20,617 bases of DNA from Parvibaculum sp036499025 (GCA_036499025.1 DASYEM010000128.1:1-20617), one strand, 5' to 3'; shown: positions 1 through 7,203, numbered from the stretch's first letter. The notes: generated by a model from the letters alone, not told the origin. Program-made: numbers and translations.

Positions 1-806
1 TGATGAGTTGCCGCACGCTTCGTCAGGCGGCGGAATTTCTGGTGCAACACAATCCGGTAAAGACGGCCCAAGGCAGCGTTCGATTCGCTTTCGATCAGGA
101 AAGCGCCGTTCTTTCCATGATGCCGGGAATCGAATTGCCCACGGCCGCGAACTTCATGACCGAAACTTTCTTCGCTGCCGCCGTCACGGCGATCGGTGAG
201 CTTGTCGGCGGCGAACTCGCCGGGTGCCGGATCGAATTTTCCTTCCAGCCATCGATGCCCGAGGAAATATATTGCAGCCTCCTCGGCATGCCGGTGTCCT
301 TTGGCAAATCCGGCAATCGTCTCATCGGCCCGCGTGAGGCGGTCGATCTGCCGCTGCATGCTGCGGGCAATGCCGTCGCTGACATGTATGTGAGGCAATG
401 CGGCAAGCTGCTTCGCGAACAGGGCAGGGCGGAGACTTACGCCTCCGAGGTGCGACGCGTTCTTCTCAATGCACGCGGCGAGGTCGCCAGCGAATATGAA
501 GTCGCAAGCCGCCTTCACATGAGCGGGCGCACCTTGCGTCGCCGCCTTTCATGCGAAGGCACGTCATTCAGGGAAATTCTCGACCATGTGCGCAACGAGC
601 TCGCAAAAAATTATTTGCGCGACACCAAACTCTCGATTGCGGAAGTGGGGGGCATGCTCGGCTTCGAAGATGCGGCTAATTTCCGTCGCGCCTTCCGCCG
701 CTGGAACGGCTGCTCGCCGCAAGATTACCGTGCAATGCCTGTCGAGGAAGAATTTGCGGATGCGCCGGACATCCGCGAAACAGCTTTCGAGATGACTTCA
801 GCCTAG
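1..806 (+). CDS. AraC-family transcriptional regulator with arabinose-binding-type N-terminal domain (5' partial)
   Basis: DNA-binding regulator; the effector and target genes are unknown. About 267 residues are visible. The C-terminal part carries the two helix-turn-helix units of AraC/XylS proteins: visible residues ~165-182 (YEVASRLHMSGRTLRRRL) and ~211-243, ending in the typical ANFRRAFRRWNGCSPQDYR. The first ~150 residues resemble the Arabinose_bd-type domain of OruR/ArgR-like AraC proteins. Such proteins are usually about 330-340 residues, and the reading frame is open to the window edge, so the true start very probably lies upstream; the ATG at position 3 is internal. It is followed by about 80 bases before the next gene, with no clear terminator. 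Family is certain; specificity cannot be inferred. Confidence 0.88.
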   Translation, partial: MSCRTLRQAAEFLVQHNPVKTAQGSVRFAFDQESAVLSMMPGIELPTAANFMTETFFAAAVTAIGELVGGELAGCRIEFSFQPSMPEEIYCSLLGMPVSFGKSGNRLIGPREAVDLPLHAAGNAVADMYVRQCGKLLREQGRAETYASEVRRVLLNARGEVASEYEVASRLHMSGRTLRRRLSCEGTSFREILDHVRNELAKNYLRDTKLSIAEVGGMLGFEDAANFRRAFRRWNGCSPQDYRAMPVEEEFADAPDIRETAFEMTSA

Positions 807-885
807 GCCGTGCGACATTGGCATTTGCGGACCGGCCCCGAAATCCGCATAAAGACCGGGCCCGCTCTGGGTGCCCGGAGAGCCC

Positions 886-1341
886 ATGCCCGAGATCTAT
901 GTCGATGCCGACGCTTGCCCCGTGAAGGATGAAGTCCTGCGCGTCGCCGAGCGCCACAATCTGGCCGTCTATATCGTCAGCAATAGCGGCATGCGGCCAA
1001 GCCGCAATCCCATGGTCCGCCAGATCGTCGTACCGCAAACGCCGGATGCCGCCGACGACTGGATCGCCGAGCATATCGCCACCGACGACATCTGCATCAC
1101 CGCCGATATTCCGCTGGCTGCCCGCTGCATCGAAAAACACGCCCATGCCCTCCATTCCAATGGCAAGCCCTTCACCGAGGAGAGCATCGGCATGGCTCTG
1201 GCGATGCGCGGGCTGATGCAGCAATTGCGCGAAACGGGCGACATAAGGGGCACAAATCCCGCCTTCACCCGGGAAGACCGTTCGCGATTTCTGCGTGGGC
1301 TGGAGGAAACTATTCAAGCGGTGCTGCGTCGGCGGCTATAA
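886..1341 (+). CDS. YaiI/YqxD family protein (DUF188)
   Basis: Conserved 151-residue protein of the YaiI/YqxD family, which has a PIN/NYN-like nuclease fold; no physiological role is established. The N-terminus has the family signature VDADACP (residues ~5-11) with paired acidic residues. Further along are ADIPLA, NGKPFTEESIG and the C-terminal AFTREDRSRFL block. Length matches the family (about 150). I chose the ATG at 886 over the GTG at 871 because GGAG lies 6 bases before it and the family normally starts a few residues before VDADACP. The stop lies 22 bases before the ModE-like gene, so the two may be cotranscribed. Confidence 0.9.
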   Translation: MPEIYVDADACPVKDEVLRVAERHNLAVYIVSNSGMRPSRNPMVRQIVVPQTPDAADDWIAEHIATDDICITADIPLAARCIEKHAHALHSNGKPFTEESIGMALAMRGLMQQLRETGDIRGTNPAFTREDRSRFLRGLEETIQAVLRRRL

Positions 1342-1363
1342 TGGGAAGGCAGAGGGGAAAGTC

Positions 1364-1741
1364 ATGCCGCGCACCAAAGCCAAAAAAGTCGAGCCGCTCA
1401 CGGATACGCGCCTGACGCTCCGCCTGGATTTTCCAGAAATGGGCCGTCTTGGCCCCGGCAAGATCCGCCTGCTCGAGCTTGTAGGCGAGCACGGTTCGAT
1501 CAGTGCGGCAGGCCGCGCCATGGACATGTCCTATCGCCGCGCCTGGCAACTCATCGACGAAATGAACCAGACCTTCCGCGATAGTGTCATCGAGACGCAG
1601 CAGGGCGGCGTCGCGGGCGGCGGCGCAAAGCTGACCCAGACCGGGCGCGACGTCATCCGCGCCTATCGCGCCATCGAGACGAAAGCCCGCATCGCGGCGG
1701 CGGCCCATATCGAAGCGCTCGCCCGCGTGCTGGCGCATTGA
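1364..1741 (+). CDS. ModE-like winged helix-turn-helix regulator, single domain
   Basis: A 125-residue protein matching the N-terminal DNA-binding domain of ModE, the molybdate-responsive repressor. Visible hallmarks are GKIRLLELVGEHGSISAAG, then MSYRRAWQLIDEMNQ (recognition helix and dimer helix), then the glycine-rich wing GGVAGGGAKLT. The C-terminal molybdate-binding (Mop/TOBE) domains of full ModE are absent, so this protein cannot sense molybdate in the standard way; such one-domain proteins are common in alphaproteobacteria. The ATG at 1364 is preceded by a strong GAGGGG; the longer open frame from 1295 would run into the upstream gene. It lies 22 bases after the DUF188 gene and converges with the thioesterase, leaving 15 bases between the two stops. 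Confidence 0.85.
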   Translation: MPRTKAKKVEPLTDTRLTLRLDFPEMGRLGPGKIRLLELVGEHGSISAAGRAMDMSYRRAWQLIDEMNQTFRDSVIETQQGGVAGGGAKLTQTGRDVIRAYRAIETKARIAAAAHIEALARVLAH

Positions 1742-1756
1742 TCTTCCGTCACAAAT

Positions 1757-2158
1757 TCAAAGGACGAGCTGCGTCTGCGTGATGAGCGCGGCAAGTTTGC
1801 CGTCTGACCGCGTGATTCGCGTTTGCCACACCATCGCCTTGCGCCCGCGATGGACAGGCATGCATTGGCCGAGCGCGATATCTCCGAGCGGCACCCCGGC
1901 GAGAAAATTGGTCTTGCTCTCGATTGTCGTGGTTGTCGCGCCCTTTGGCAGATTGAGAAACGTCGCTACCGCGCCCAGCGTATCGGCGAACGCCATGATC
2001 GCCCCGCCATGCAAAATATCTGGAATGGTGCACAGCTCCTTCTTCACCGGCATCCGCGCCTCCACGCATTCGGCGTCGGCGGCGGTGAGTTCGATGCCGA
2101 GATATTCCGCAAAGGGAAGCGGCATCTTGCGAAGCGTTTCGAGCATGTCTTGCGGCAT
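1757..2158 (-). CDS. PaaI-family hotdog-fold thioesterase
   Basis: Predicted acyl-CoA thioesterase of 133 residues, the usual size of the PaaI/YdiI group. The hotdog signature is visible: LHGGAIMAFADTLGAVA, with H50-G51-G52 and D59 as the likely active-site elements. After it come the central strand TTTTIESKTNFLAGVPLG and a C-terminal block ending in ITQTQLVL. The start at 2158 is supported by AGAAGGG upstream; the longer frame to 2251 has no such site and would add 31 residues unlike the family. Substrate unknown. It is divergent from the small basic-protein gene, and the 179-base gap between them contains a strong inverted repeat and an EcfG-type promoter that faces the other way. Confidence 0.85.
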   Translation of the reverse strand: MPQDMLETLRKMPLPFAEYLGIELTAADAECVEARMPVKKELCTIPDILHGGAIMAFADTLGAVATFLNLPKGATTTTIESKTNFLAGVPLGDIALGQCMPVHRGRKAMVWQTRITRSDGKLAALITQTQLVL

Positions 2159-2225
2159 CGTTGGCCCTTCTTGATTGCATTCGTTCCGCGTCAGCCTAAA
2201 CGCCTGCGCTTCAACACAGTAGAGC

Positions 2226-2254
2226 CGAATGGCCCGTCCTTGCGGGGCCATTCG
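2226..2254. repeat. Perfect 10-bp inverted repeat in a divergent intergenic region
   Basis: Arms 2226-2235 (CGAATGGCCC) and 2245-2254 (GGGCCATTCG) are exact reverse complements around a 9-base loop. There is no T-run on either side and no gene ends here, so it is not a normal Rho-independent terminator. It lies in the leader/promoter region of the minus-strand thioesterase gene and 24 bases upstream of the -35 element of the plus-strand promoter. It could be an operator or a stable leader hairpin. Confidence 0.6.
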
Positions 2255-2277
2255 AAACCCTTACGCCGGAGGTAAAG

Positions 2278-2302
2278 GGAACCGAGCGCAGGCATTGGCG
2301 TT
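2278..2302 (+). promoter_or_regulatory. EcfG-type general stress promoter of the small basic-protein gene
   Basis: GGAAC at 2278-2282, a 16-base spacer, then CGTT at 2299-2302: an exact match to the EcfG/RpoE2/SigT consensus of alphaproteobacteria (GGAAC-N16-17-CGTT). Transcription would start near 2309-2310, just upstream of the AGGAGG ribosome site (2328-2333) for the ATG at 2338. Sequence match only; not demonstrated. Confidence 0.75.
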
Positions 2303-2337
2303 CAAAAAAGGGGAGGGTGCAAATGCAGGAGGTTCAA

Positions 2338-2661
2338 ATGCCGCGTGGCGACAAGTCGAGTTACACAGGCAAGCAGAAGCGCAAGGCCGAGCACATCGAA
2401 GAAGGTTACGAGAAGCGCGGCGTGAAGAAGGGCGAAGCCGAGCGCCGCGCCTGGGCGACCGTCAACAAGGAAAGCGGCGGTGGTAAGAAAGAGGGCTCTG
2501 GACGCGGCAAAAAAGAGACCAAGGTCTCGTCGCGCAAAGGCGGAAAGATCGGTGGCCGCGCTTCGGCAAGCAGGTCGGCTGCCGCTCGCTCCGCTTCCGC
2601 CCGCAAGGGCGCGGCAACCCGCAAGGCCAATAAGGCGCATAAGGCAAAAAAGGCGAGTTAG
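2338..2661 (+). CDS. Small Lys/Arg/Ala-rich basic protein ('plasmid stabilization protein'-like)
   Basis: A 107-residue, very basic protein. The first ~45 residues (MPRGDKSSYTGKQKRKAEHI onward to RRAWATVNKESGGG) match a small bacterial family often annotated, without good proof, as plasmid stabilization protein. Residues ~46-107 are a low-complexity tail of Lys, Arg, Ala, Ser and Gly resembling histone H1-like tails, which suggests nucleic-acid binding. The ATG at 2338 has an ideal AGGAGG 4 bases away and gives the conserved start MPRGDKS; in-frame starts at 2317 and 2323 are possible. The EcfG-type promoter upstream suggests stress induction. Its stop overlaps the stop of the convergent hybrid kinase gene by four bases (TTAG). 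Confidence 0.82.
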   Translation: MPRGDKSSYTGKQKRKAEHIEEGYEKRGVKKGEAERRAWATVNKESGGGKKEGSGRGKKETKVSSRKGGKIGGRASASRSAAARSASARKGAATRKANKAHKAKKAS

Positions 2662-5213
2662 TCTTCCGTGGAAACGGTGGTGGCGCGGGCGACTGCGGCC
2701 TTCAGGTCGCCAAGCTGGAAGGGTTTGCCGAGATGGACGGTGCCGGACGACGCCATCTCCTCTGGAAGCTCATAGCCGCTGGCGACAATGATCTTGAGCG
2801 CTGGGTACTGCTCGCGTACATGCGCCACAAGATCTTGACCGGACATGCCGGCAAGGCCGAGGTCGGTGATTAGCAACTCCGTCTTTCCGTCGGCTTGCAA
2901 CGCGCTGAGTGCCGATGGGCCGTCCTCGACCTCCATCACCCGATGGCCGAGCTGCTCCAGCATATCGACGGTACTCATGCGCACCAGCATCTCGTCTTCC
3001 ACGACGAGTATGTGCAGCGGCTTCTGCCGCTCTGCTTGCGCGGCGGCGGAGGGGGCAATCGTCTTCGTATTCGCAAGCCCGCCATCGAGAATGCCGCGCA
3101 CTTTCCGCGCCAGTTCGTCTTTGCGATAGGGCTTGCTGAGCAGGAAGACATCCGCGTCGAGGCGCCCGTTGTGAACAATGGCGTTCTGCGTATAGCCCGA
3201 CGTGAAAAGCACCAGCAGATCCGGGCATATCTTTTGCGCCTGCCGCGCGAAATCGCGGGTGTTGATCGTGCCGGGCATGACGACGTCTGTGAACAACAGG
3301 TCGGGCCGCGCGCCGCTCTCCAGCAGCGCAAGCGCCTCGTCGGCGTTCTCGGCCTTCAGCACGCTATAGCCAAGCTCCTTCAGCAGGTCGATGGCGGCGG
3401 CGCGAACGCCCGCATCGTCTTCGACGACAAGAATGGTTTCGGTGCCGCCGGTCGCGGGCGAGAGAGGCGTTGAATATTCATCGACGCCCTTGCGCACGCG
3501 GGGGAGGTAGAGCTTCACGCTCGTTCCGTGTCCGACTTCGGAATAGATCTTGATATGACCACCGGATTGTTTGACGAACCCGTAAATCTGGCTGAGCCCC
3601 AGGCCGGTGCCTTCGCCTTCGCGTTTTGTCGTAAAGAAAGGCTCAAAGGCGCGCGCCGCCACTTCTGGGCTCATGCCGTCGCCCGTGTCGCTGACGGCAA
3701 GCATCACATATTGCCCCGCCGTCACTTCCGTATGCGCCATGGCATAAGCGTCGTCGAGAACCGCGTTCGCCACTTCGATGGTGAGTTTGCCGCCATCGCG
3801 CATCGCGTCGCGCGCATTGATGGCGAGATTGAGAATGCCGTTCTCGACCTGCACCGGGTCGGCCAGCGTGTTCCACAGGCCGCCGGAGATGACGGCCTCC
3901 ACATCGATGCGTTCGCCCAGCGTACGGCGCAAAAGGTCCGTCATGTTTTGAATGGCGCGGCCAAGATTGATGGCCTGCGGGTTGAGCGGCTGGCGCCGCG
4001 CAAAAGCGAGAAGCTGTTGCGTCAGCCGCGATCCGCGCTCGACGCCGGAAATCGCGTTTTGCAGGCGCCCCGACGCGCGCGGATTGCCCTGCACGTCGCC
4101 GGTCATCAAATCGAGATTGGCGCTGATGATTTGCAGCAAATTGTTGAAATCATGCGCGATGCCGCCAGTCAGATGTCCGACCGTCTCCATCTTCTGCGCC
4201 TGCCGGATGATCGCATCGGCGCGCACGCGCGATGTGATGTCCATGGCCGCGACGAGGAAGCCGCCATCGGATAGCACATTGCGATAGACGTCCAGCTCGC
4301 GCTGATTGAGGGATATCCGCTGATTGACTTCGTCCTGCGCGTTTTCAGTCGCCGGCAGTTCGTCGAATATCGGATGATTGCGATGCTTGTCGATCTCGCG
4401 GAAATTATCGAGCGCCGCGCCTTCGGTCGCCATCTCGCGCGGGAAATCCAGCAGATGAAAGAAATGCCCGTTAAAAGCGCGCAGCTTGCCCTTCGCGTCG
4501 AAAGCGGCGATGCCGTCCCTGATGTTGTCGAGCGTCGCCTGCAGGAGCGTCGCTTTCTCGGCGAGCGTTCTCTCGGCGCGCGCGAGACGCAAATTGTTGC
4601 GCAACAAGAGCACGGCTATGAAGAGCAGGAAAACGAGCGCCAGTGCCGCGCCGCTGAATGTCGTCATTGTCGTGCGGTCTTCAAGACCCGCCGCATCCCG
4701 GCTCCGGTTCTGTAGCAGGATCTCTTCTTCGTTCGTCATGTTTTCGACGACGGAGACGATCTCGTTCATCAGCACACGGCCGACGTCCTGACCGATATAG
4801 TTTCCCGAGGCTTCGAGCCCCTGCGCGCGCCGGATGTCGATGCCCTTCTGAAGCAGTTCGAAGCGCTTCGTCACCAGATCGTGTAACCGCTCGACGCGCC
4901 TCACCTGACGCGCATTGTCGCCGGTCAGCGCGCGCAGGTTTTTCAAGCTCTCCAGCGTGCGCCGCTCACCTTCATGATAAGGGTCGATATAGACTTCCTT
5001 ACCTGTCAGTAAGTAGCCGCGCTGCGCGCCGATGCCCTGCCGAAGCTCGGAGAGCAGCGTGTCGGCGTTGTTGATGACGCGATAGGTGTGAATGATCCAG
5101 TCCTGCTTCTCGCGCAGGCTCTGCGTGTAAAAGATCGCAAGTCCCCCAACGAGGCCGAGAAGCAGAAAAATGGGAATGAGAGCAAAGACCAGGGCGCGAT
5201 TTGTGGACGTCAT
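2658..5213 (-). CDS. Hybrid sensor histidine kinase (CHASE3-PAS-HisKA-HATPase-REC-REC)
   Basis: Membrane-bound two-component kinase of 851 residues. Order: membrane segment 7-29; CHASE3-like sensor ~36-180; second membrane segment ~185-207; PAS-like region ~225-335; HisKA with phospho-acceptor H354 in GGIAHDFNNLL; ATPase domain with N-box around N462-N466, DTGDGM (509-514), FFTTK (526-530) and GTGLGL (535-540). Two receiver domains follow, with D643/K694 and D784/K830. Catalytic residues look intact, so it should autophosphorylate and relay to its own receivers. CHASE3 usually senses an extracytoplasmic signal; the ligand is unknown. The ATG at 5213 has only a weak ribosome site but gives a natural membrane-anchor N-terminus. 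No DNA-binding partner is adjacent; the single-domain regulators at 6249-7203 on the same strand are possible partners. Confidence 0.92.
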   Translation of the reverse strand: MTSTNRALVFALIPIFLLLGLVGGLAIFYTQSLREKQDWIIHTYRVINNADTLLSELRQGIGAQRGYLLTGKEVYIDPYHEGERRTLESLKNLRALTGDNARQVRRVERLHDLVTKRFELLQKGIDIRRAQGLEASGNYIGQDVGRVLMNEIVSVVENMTNEEEILLQNRSRDAAGLEDRTTMTTFSGAALALVFLLFIAVLLLRNNLRLARAERTLAEKATLLQATLDNIRDGIAAFDAKGKLRAFNGHFFHLLDFPREMATEGAALDNFREIDKHRNHPIFDELPATENAQDEVNQRISLNQRELDVYRNVLSDGGFLVAAMDITSRVRADAIIRQAQKMETVGHLTGGIAHDFNNLLQIISANLDLMTGDVQGNPRASGRLQNAISGVERGSRLTQQLLAFARRQPLNPQAINLGRAIQNMTDLLRRTLGERIDVEAVISGGLWNTLADPVQVENGILNLAINARDAMRDGGKLTIEVANAVLDDAYAMAHTEVTAGQYVMLAVSDTGDGMSPEVAARAFEPFFTTKREGEGTGLGLSQIYGFVKQSGGHIKIYSEVGHGTSVKLYLPRVRKGVDEYSTPLSPATGGTETILVVEDDAGVRAAAIDLLKELGYSVLKAENADEALALLESGARPDLLFTDVVMPGTINTRDFARQAQKICPDLLVLFTSGYTQNAIVHNGRLDADVFLLSKPYRKDELARKVRGILDGGLANTKTIAPSAAAQAERQKPLHILVVEDEMLVRMSTVDMLEQLGHRVMEVEDGPSALSALQADGKTELLITDLGLAGMSGQDLVAHVREQYPALKIIVASGYELPEEMASSGTVHLGKPFQLGDLKAAVARATTVSTED

Positions 5214-5485
5214 TGGATCAATCTTCAGCAGCGCCCGGCAGGGCCATCTTCAAAGCTGTTGTGTGCGGCGACCTTAACAGGCCGTCCCCCGTAAGTCGCT
5301 AAATTACACAAGAAGCCCCCCAAACGAAACGCTACGCGGCACCGGGAACCCTGCCACTCATCGCTTTGTTCCACACAACTCGACGCAATTCCCAATGACC
5401 TTGGGCCCTCGCGGCCACACACTTTCCGCGTGGTTCGGCGATCGCCGGGCCACCGGCCCGCGGCGCTCCGGCGATTCGGGTCGAT

Positions 5486-5564
5486 CGGAAGACGATGGGT
5501 AATCAAACGAGCACCCCCCCGGTCCGCAAAAGATCGCCCGTCGTCTTCCGCATTTTGAATTTTT
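5486..5564 (+). terminator. Long stem-loop followed by a T-rich tract; possible terminator of an unannotated RNA
   Basis: Arms 5486-5499 and 5537-5550 are complementary over 14 bases, with one position that pairs as U-G in a plus-strand RNA (T5496 with G5540) but mismatches on the minus strand. The loop is 37 bases. The stem is followed on the plus strand by CATTTTGAATTTTT (5551-5564). This asymmetry favours a plus-strand transcript ending here, yet no plus-strand gene lies upstream. It could be the end of a small RNA from within 5214-5486, or a protein-binding inverted repeat. Confidence 0.35.
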
Positions 5565-5569
5565 CCGTG

Positions 5570-5594
5570 GGAACACATCTCTCAAACACGCGTT
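5570..5594 (+). promoter_or_regulatory. EcfG-type general stress promoter of the zinc-ribbon gene
   Basis: GGAAC at 5570-5574, a spacer of exactly 16 bases, then CGTT at 5591-5594, facing the gene that starts at 5654. The expected transcript start is near 5601, giving a leader of about 52 bases. Exact match to the consensus of the alphaproteobacterial general stress sigma factor; not demonstrated. Confidence 0.75.
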
Positions 5595-5653
5595 AGGTAC
5601 ACGGTATTGCTGGGGGAGTGCCTTCCTGAAATCACCAGACGGGACAGCTCCAT

Positions 5654-6199
5654 ATGTCGGAAAATTACTCTCCTTCGCCTTCAAACTCGGCAGTTGTGGC
5701 CGGCGCTTATGATCGTGCCCGCCAGCAGCCGTCCTTGGGTGAAGTGTTCGAATCCGAAGAGCTCAGCCGGGCCCTTCTGGAAGCGGCTCGCTGGCCCCAA
5801 GGCCCGGAATGCTTGCGCTGCCATGCGCTGGGCGCCGCTTGCCGCCTCACGACCAGGCCCGGTCTTTGGACCTGCAAGGCATGCCGCAGTTGCCAGTATA
5901 GCGTGACCTCGGGGACGCCGTTGCACGGTACGCGAGTAACGCTTGCCTCCTGGGTCGTACTCTTCCACGCGCAGGAAATTCGTCGCCAGCGCCTCAGCGT
6001 CTCGCAGGTCAGCCGCAAGCTCGGCGTCAGCTATCTGACGGCCAAGAGCATGTTGCAGCGCCTTGACGAATTGCGCGAGAAAATGCCCGATATGGCGGAG
6101 CGGATGAAGCGCCAGCTTCTCGACCTGACTGGAATGCGGGATCATGCGCCGATGCCGACCTCGCACATGAGCGCCTCGGCCGGAAACATGGGCGCGTGA
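5654..6199 (+). CDS. Orphan zinc-ribbon/HTH protein related to the IS1595 transposase N-terminus
   Basis: A 181-residue protein with a four-cysteine zinc ribbon (C53-x2-C56 and C74-x2-C77). The pattern LTTRPGLWTCKACRSCQYSV, then GTPLHGTRVTLASWVVLFHA, and a helix-turn-helix at ~115-137 (SVSQVSRKLGVSYLTAKSML) reproduce the N-terminal DNA-binding part of IS1595/ISXO2-like transposases. The DDE catalytic domain that should follow is missing: the protein ends about 45 residues after the HTH, and no remnant, terminal repeats or target duplication was seen nearby. It is therefore probably a domesticated DNA-binding protein. The ribosome site (GGGA before the ATG at 5654) is modest. Its own EcfG-type promoter implies general-stress control. 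Function unknown; a regulator is my inference. Confidence 0.78.
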   Translation: MSENYSPSPSNSAVVAGAYDRARQQPSLGEVFESEELSRALLEAARWPQGPECLRCHALGAACRLTTRPGLWTCKACRSCQYSVTSGTPLHGTRVTLASWVVLFHAQEIRRQRLSVSQVSRKLGVSYLTAKSMLQRLDELREKMPDMAERMKRQLLDLTGMRDHAPMPTSHMSASAGNMGA

Positions 6200-6212
6200 T
6201 AGGGTCTCGATG

Positions 6213-6241
6213 AAAAAGGGGCGGGCTCTTCAGGCCCGCCC
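6213..6241 (-). terminator. Rho-independent terminator of the minus-strand response regulator
   Basis: An 8-bp GC stem (6219-6226 with 6234-6241, GGGCGGGC/GCCCGCCC) with a 7-base loop, followed in the minus direction by five T (A-run at 6213-6217). It sits 7 bases past the stop of the regulator at 6249. It is also 20 bases past the stop of the plus-strand zinc-ribbon gene and may slow that transcript too, although the T-run on that side is poor. Confidence 0.8.
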
Positions 6242-6248
6242 TTCGTCA

Positions 6249-6638
6249 TTAGCCGACCCTCAAGGCATCGACGCTGGCGCGCCCAACGACCGAATCCAGA
6301 AAATCCAGTAGCTTGTGAAGTTGCACAGGCTTCGCGAAAGCGCCGACCGCGCCGCATTCGCTTTCAATGGCATATTTCAGCGCGTCCACATCCGCCGTCA
6401 TCAGGATGATGACAGCGCGATGATCGAGATTGCGCGCCGCCTCCGCCACGCGCACGCCATCCCAACCCGGCATGTTGACGTCGAGCAGAATGACCCTCGG
6501 CGCATGCGCGGCAATCTGCTCCAGCGCGTGAAACCCGTCATCCGCCGTAATCACGTCGAAACCCGCATTGCGCAGAAATTCGCTCATTTCTTCGCGCTGG
6601 CCGGCATCGTCATCGGCAACAAGCACTCTGGAACACAT
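6249..6638 (-). CDS. Single-domain response regulator (CheY-like receiver)
   Basis: A 129-residue receiver domain with no output domain. The conserved residues are present: acidic pair D9/D10, phospho-acceptor D53 (VILLDVNMPGWDG), T81 and K103 (AFAKP). Such proteins act as phosphorelay intermediates or bind a target protein. The ATG at 6638 is preceded by GAGGA and begins the receiver fold directly; the longer frame to 6689 adds 17 unsupported residues. It is followed by a clear terminator. It lies downstream of a second receiver protein on the same strand, 124 bases apart, so the two may share a transcript. Confidence 0.88.
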   Translation of the reverse strand: MCSRVLVADDDAGQREEMSEFLRNAGFDVITADDGFHALEQIAAHAPRVILLDVNMPGWDGVRVAEAARNLDHRAVIILMTADVDALKYAIESECGAVGAFAKPVQLHKLLDFLDSVVGRASVDALRVG

Positions 6639-6762
6639 TTTCGATCTTTCCTCTGGACAGCGAACCCCGACAGCGAACCCCCGCAGCAAACGATGTCGTC
6701 CGCATGCGTATGAAACGCCGTGTTTTCTTAAGGGGTGGTAAAAAGCGAAGCGGAGAGGGCGG

Positions 6763-7203
6763 TCAGTTTTGTGTAGTTTTGTCGCCGGCCGCCGTGAGGC
6801 CCCCGAGCAGCGCGGCGAGATCGGCGATCTTGACCGGCTTGGAAAACGTGCCGAGCAGCTTTACGCCATAGGCAAGCGCGAGATCGGCGGCGGTTTCGAG
6901 CATCACATGGCTCGCCGCCGACACAAGCACGACGGACACCTCGCCTTTATGTTCATAATCGCGCAGCGCCCTCAGCGCCTCGACGCCATCGCGCCCCGGC
7001 ATATGCAGATCGAGGATCACGATGTCGGGTGAGAAGGCATCGACCAGCCGCAGGAAATCCGTGCGCCCTGCGCGCGTTTCGGTGACATAGCCGAAACGCT
7101 CCAATGCCTCGGCGCATTCCTCGGCATAGATTTCATCATCGTCGTAAATCAGCGCGCGCCGCTCGGCCAAGCCGTCAGTCTCGAATTTCTGAACGATATC
7201 CAT
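6763..7203 (-). CDS. Single-domain response regulator (CheY-like receiver)
   Basis: A 146-residue receiver protein: acidic residues D21-D23 (YDDDE), phospho-acceptor D65 (IVILDLHMPGRDG), S95 in place of Thr, and K122 (TFSKP). A short N-terminal extension (~15 residues) and a polar tail flank the domain; there is no output domain. Related to but not a copy of the neighbouring regulator. Start is uncertain: the ATG at 7203 has AGGG only two bases away, and a GTG at 7239 would add 12 residues. It could be phosphorylated by the hybrid kinase at 2658-5213 or by a kinase outside the window. Confidence 0.85.
   Translation of the reverse strand: MDIVQKFETDGLAERRALIYDDDEIYAEECAEALERFGYVTETRAGRTDFLRLVDAFSPDIVILDLHMPGRDGVEALRALRDYEHKGEVSVVLVSAASHVMLETAADLALAYGVKLLGTFSKPVKIADLAALLGGLTAAGDKTTQN

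Larger units (their letters stand above)
5214..5653. other. Intergenic region between the hybrid kinase and the zinc-ribbon gene
   Basis: 440 bases between divergent genes. I see no convincing coding frame; the minus-strand open frames have no ribosome sites or family features. It holds a 12-bp palindrome at 5436-5447 (CGGCGATCGCCG), a GC hairpin at 5447-5459, a long stem-loop at 5486-5550 followed by a T-rich stretch, and an EcfG-type promoter at 5570-5594. Standard RNAs (RNase P RNA, tmRNA, SRP RNA) were not recognised. Confidence 0.6.

Noticed and set aside
5347..5372. Possible EcfG-type promoter for the hybrid kinase (minus strand, GGAAC-N17-GGTT)
   Set aside because: The -10 element has one mismatch (GGTT for CGTT) and the spacer differs from the three exact sites; worth remembering but not called.
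5225..5684. Two overlapping minus-strand frames upstream of the kinase gene
   Set aside because: No ribosome sites, no similarity to any family and rare-looking composition; the region looks regulatory instead.
5654..6199. Active IS1595-family insertion sequence
   Set aside because: No DDE domain, no terminal inverted repeats and no target duplication were seen, so it is annotated as an orphan gene, not a mobile element.
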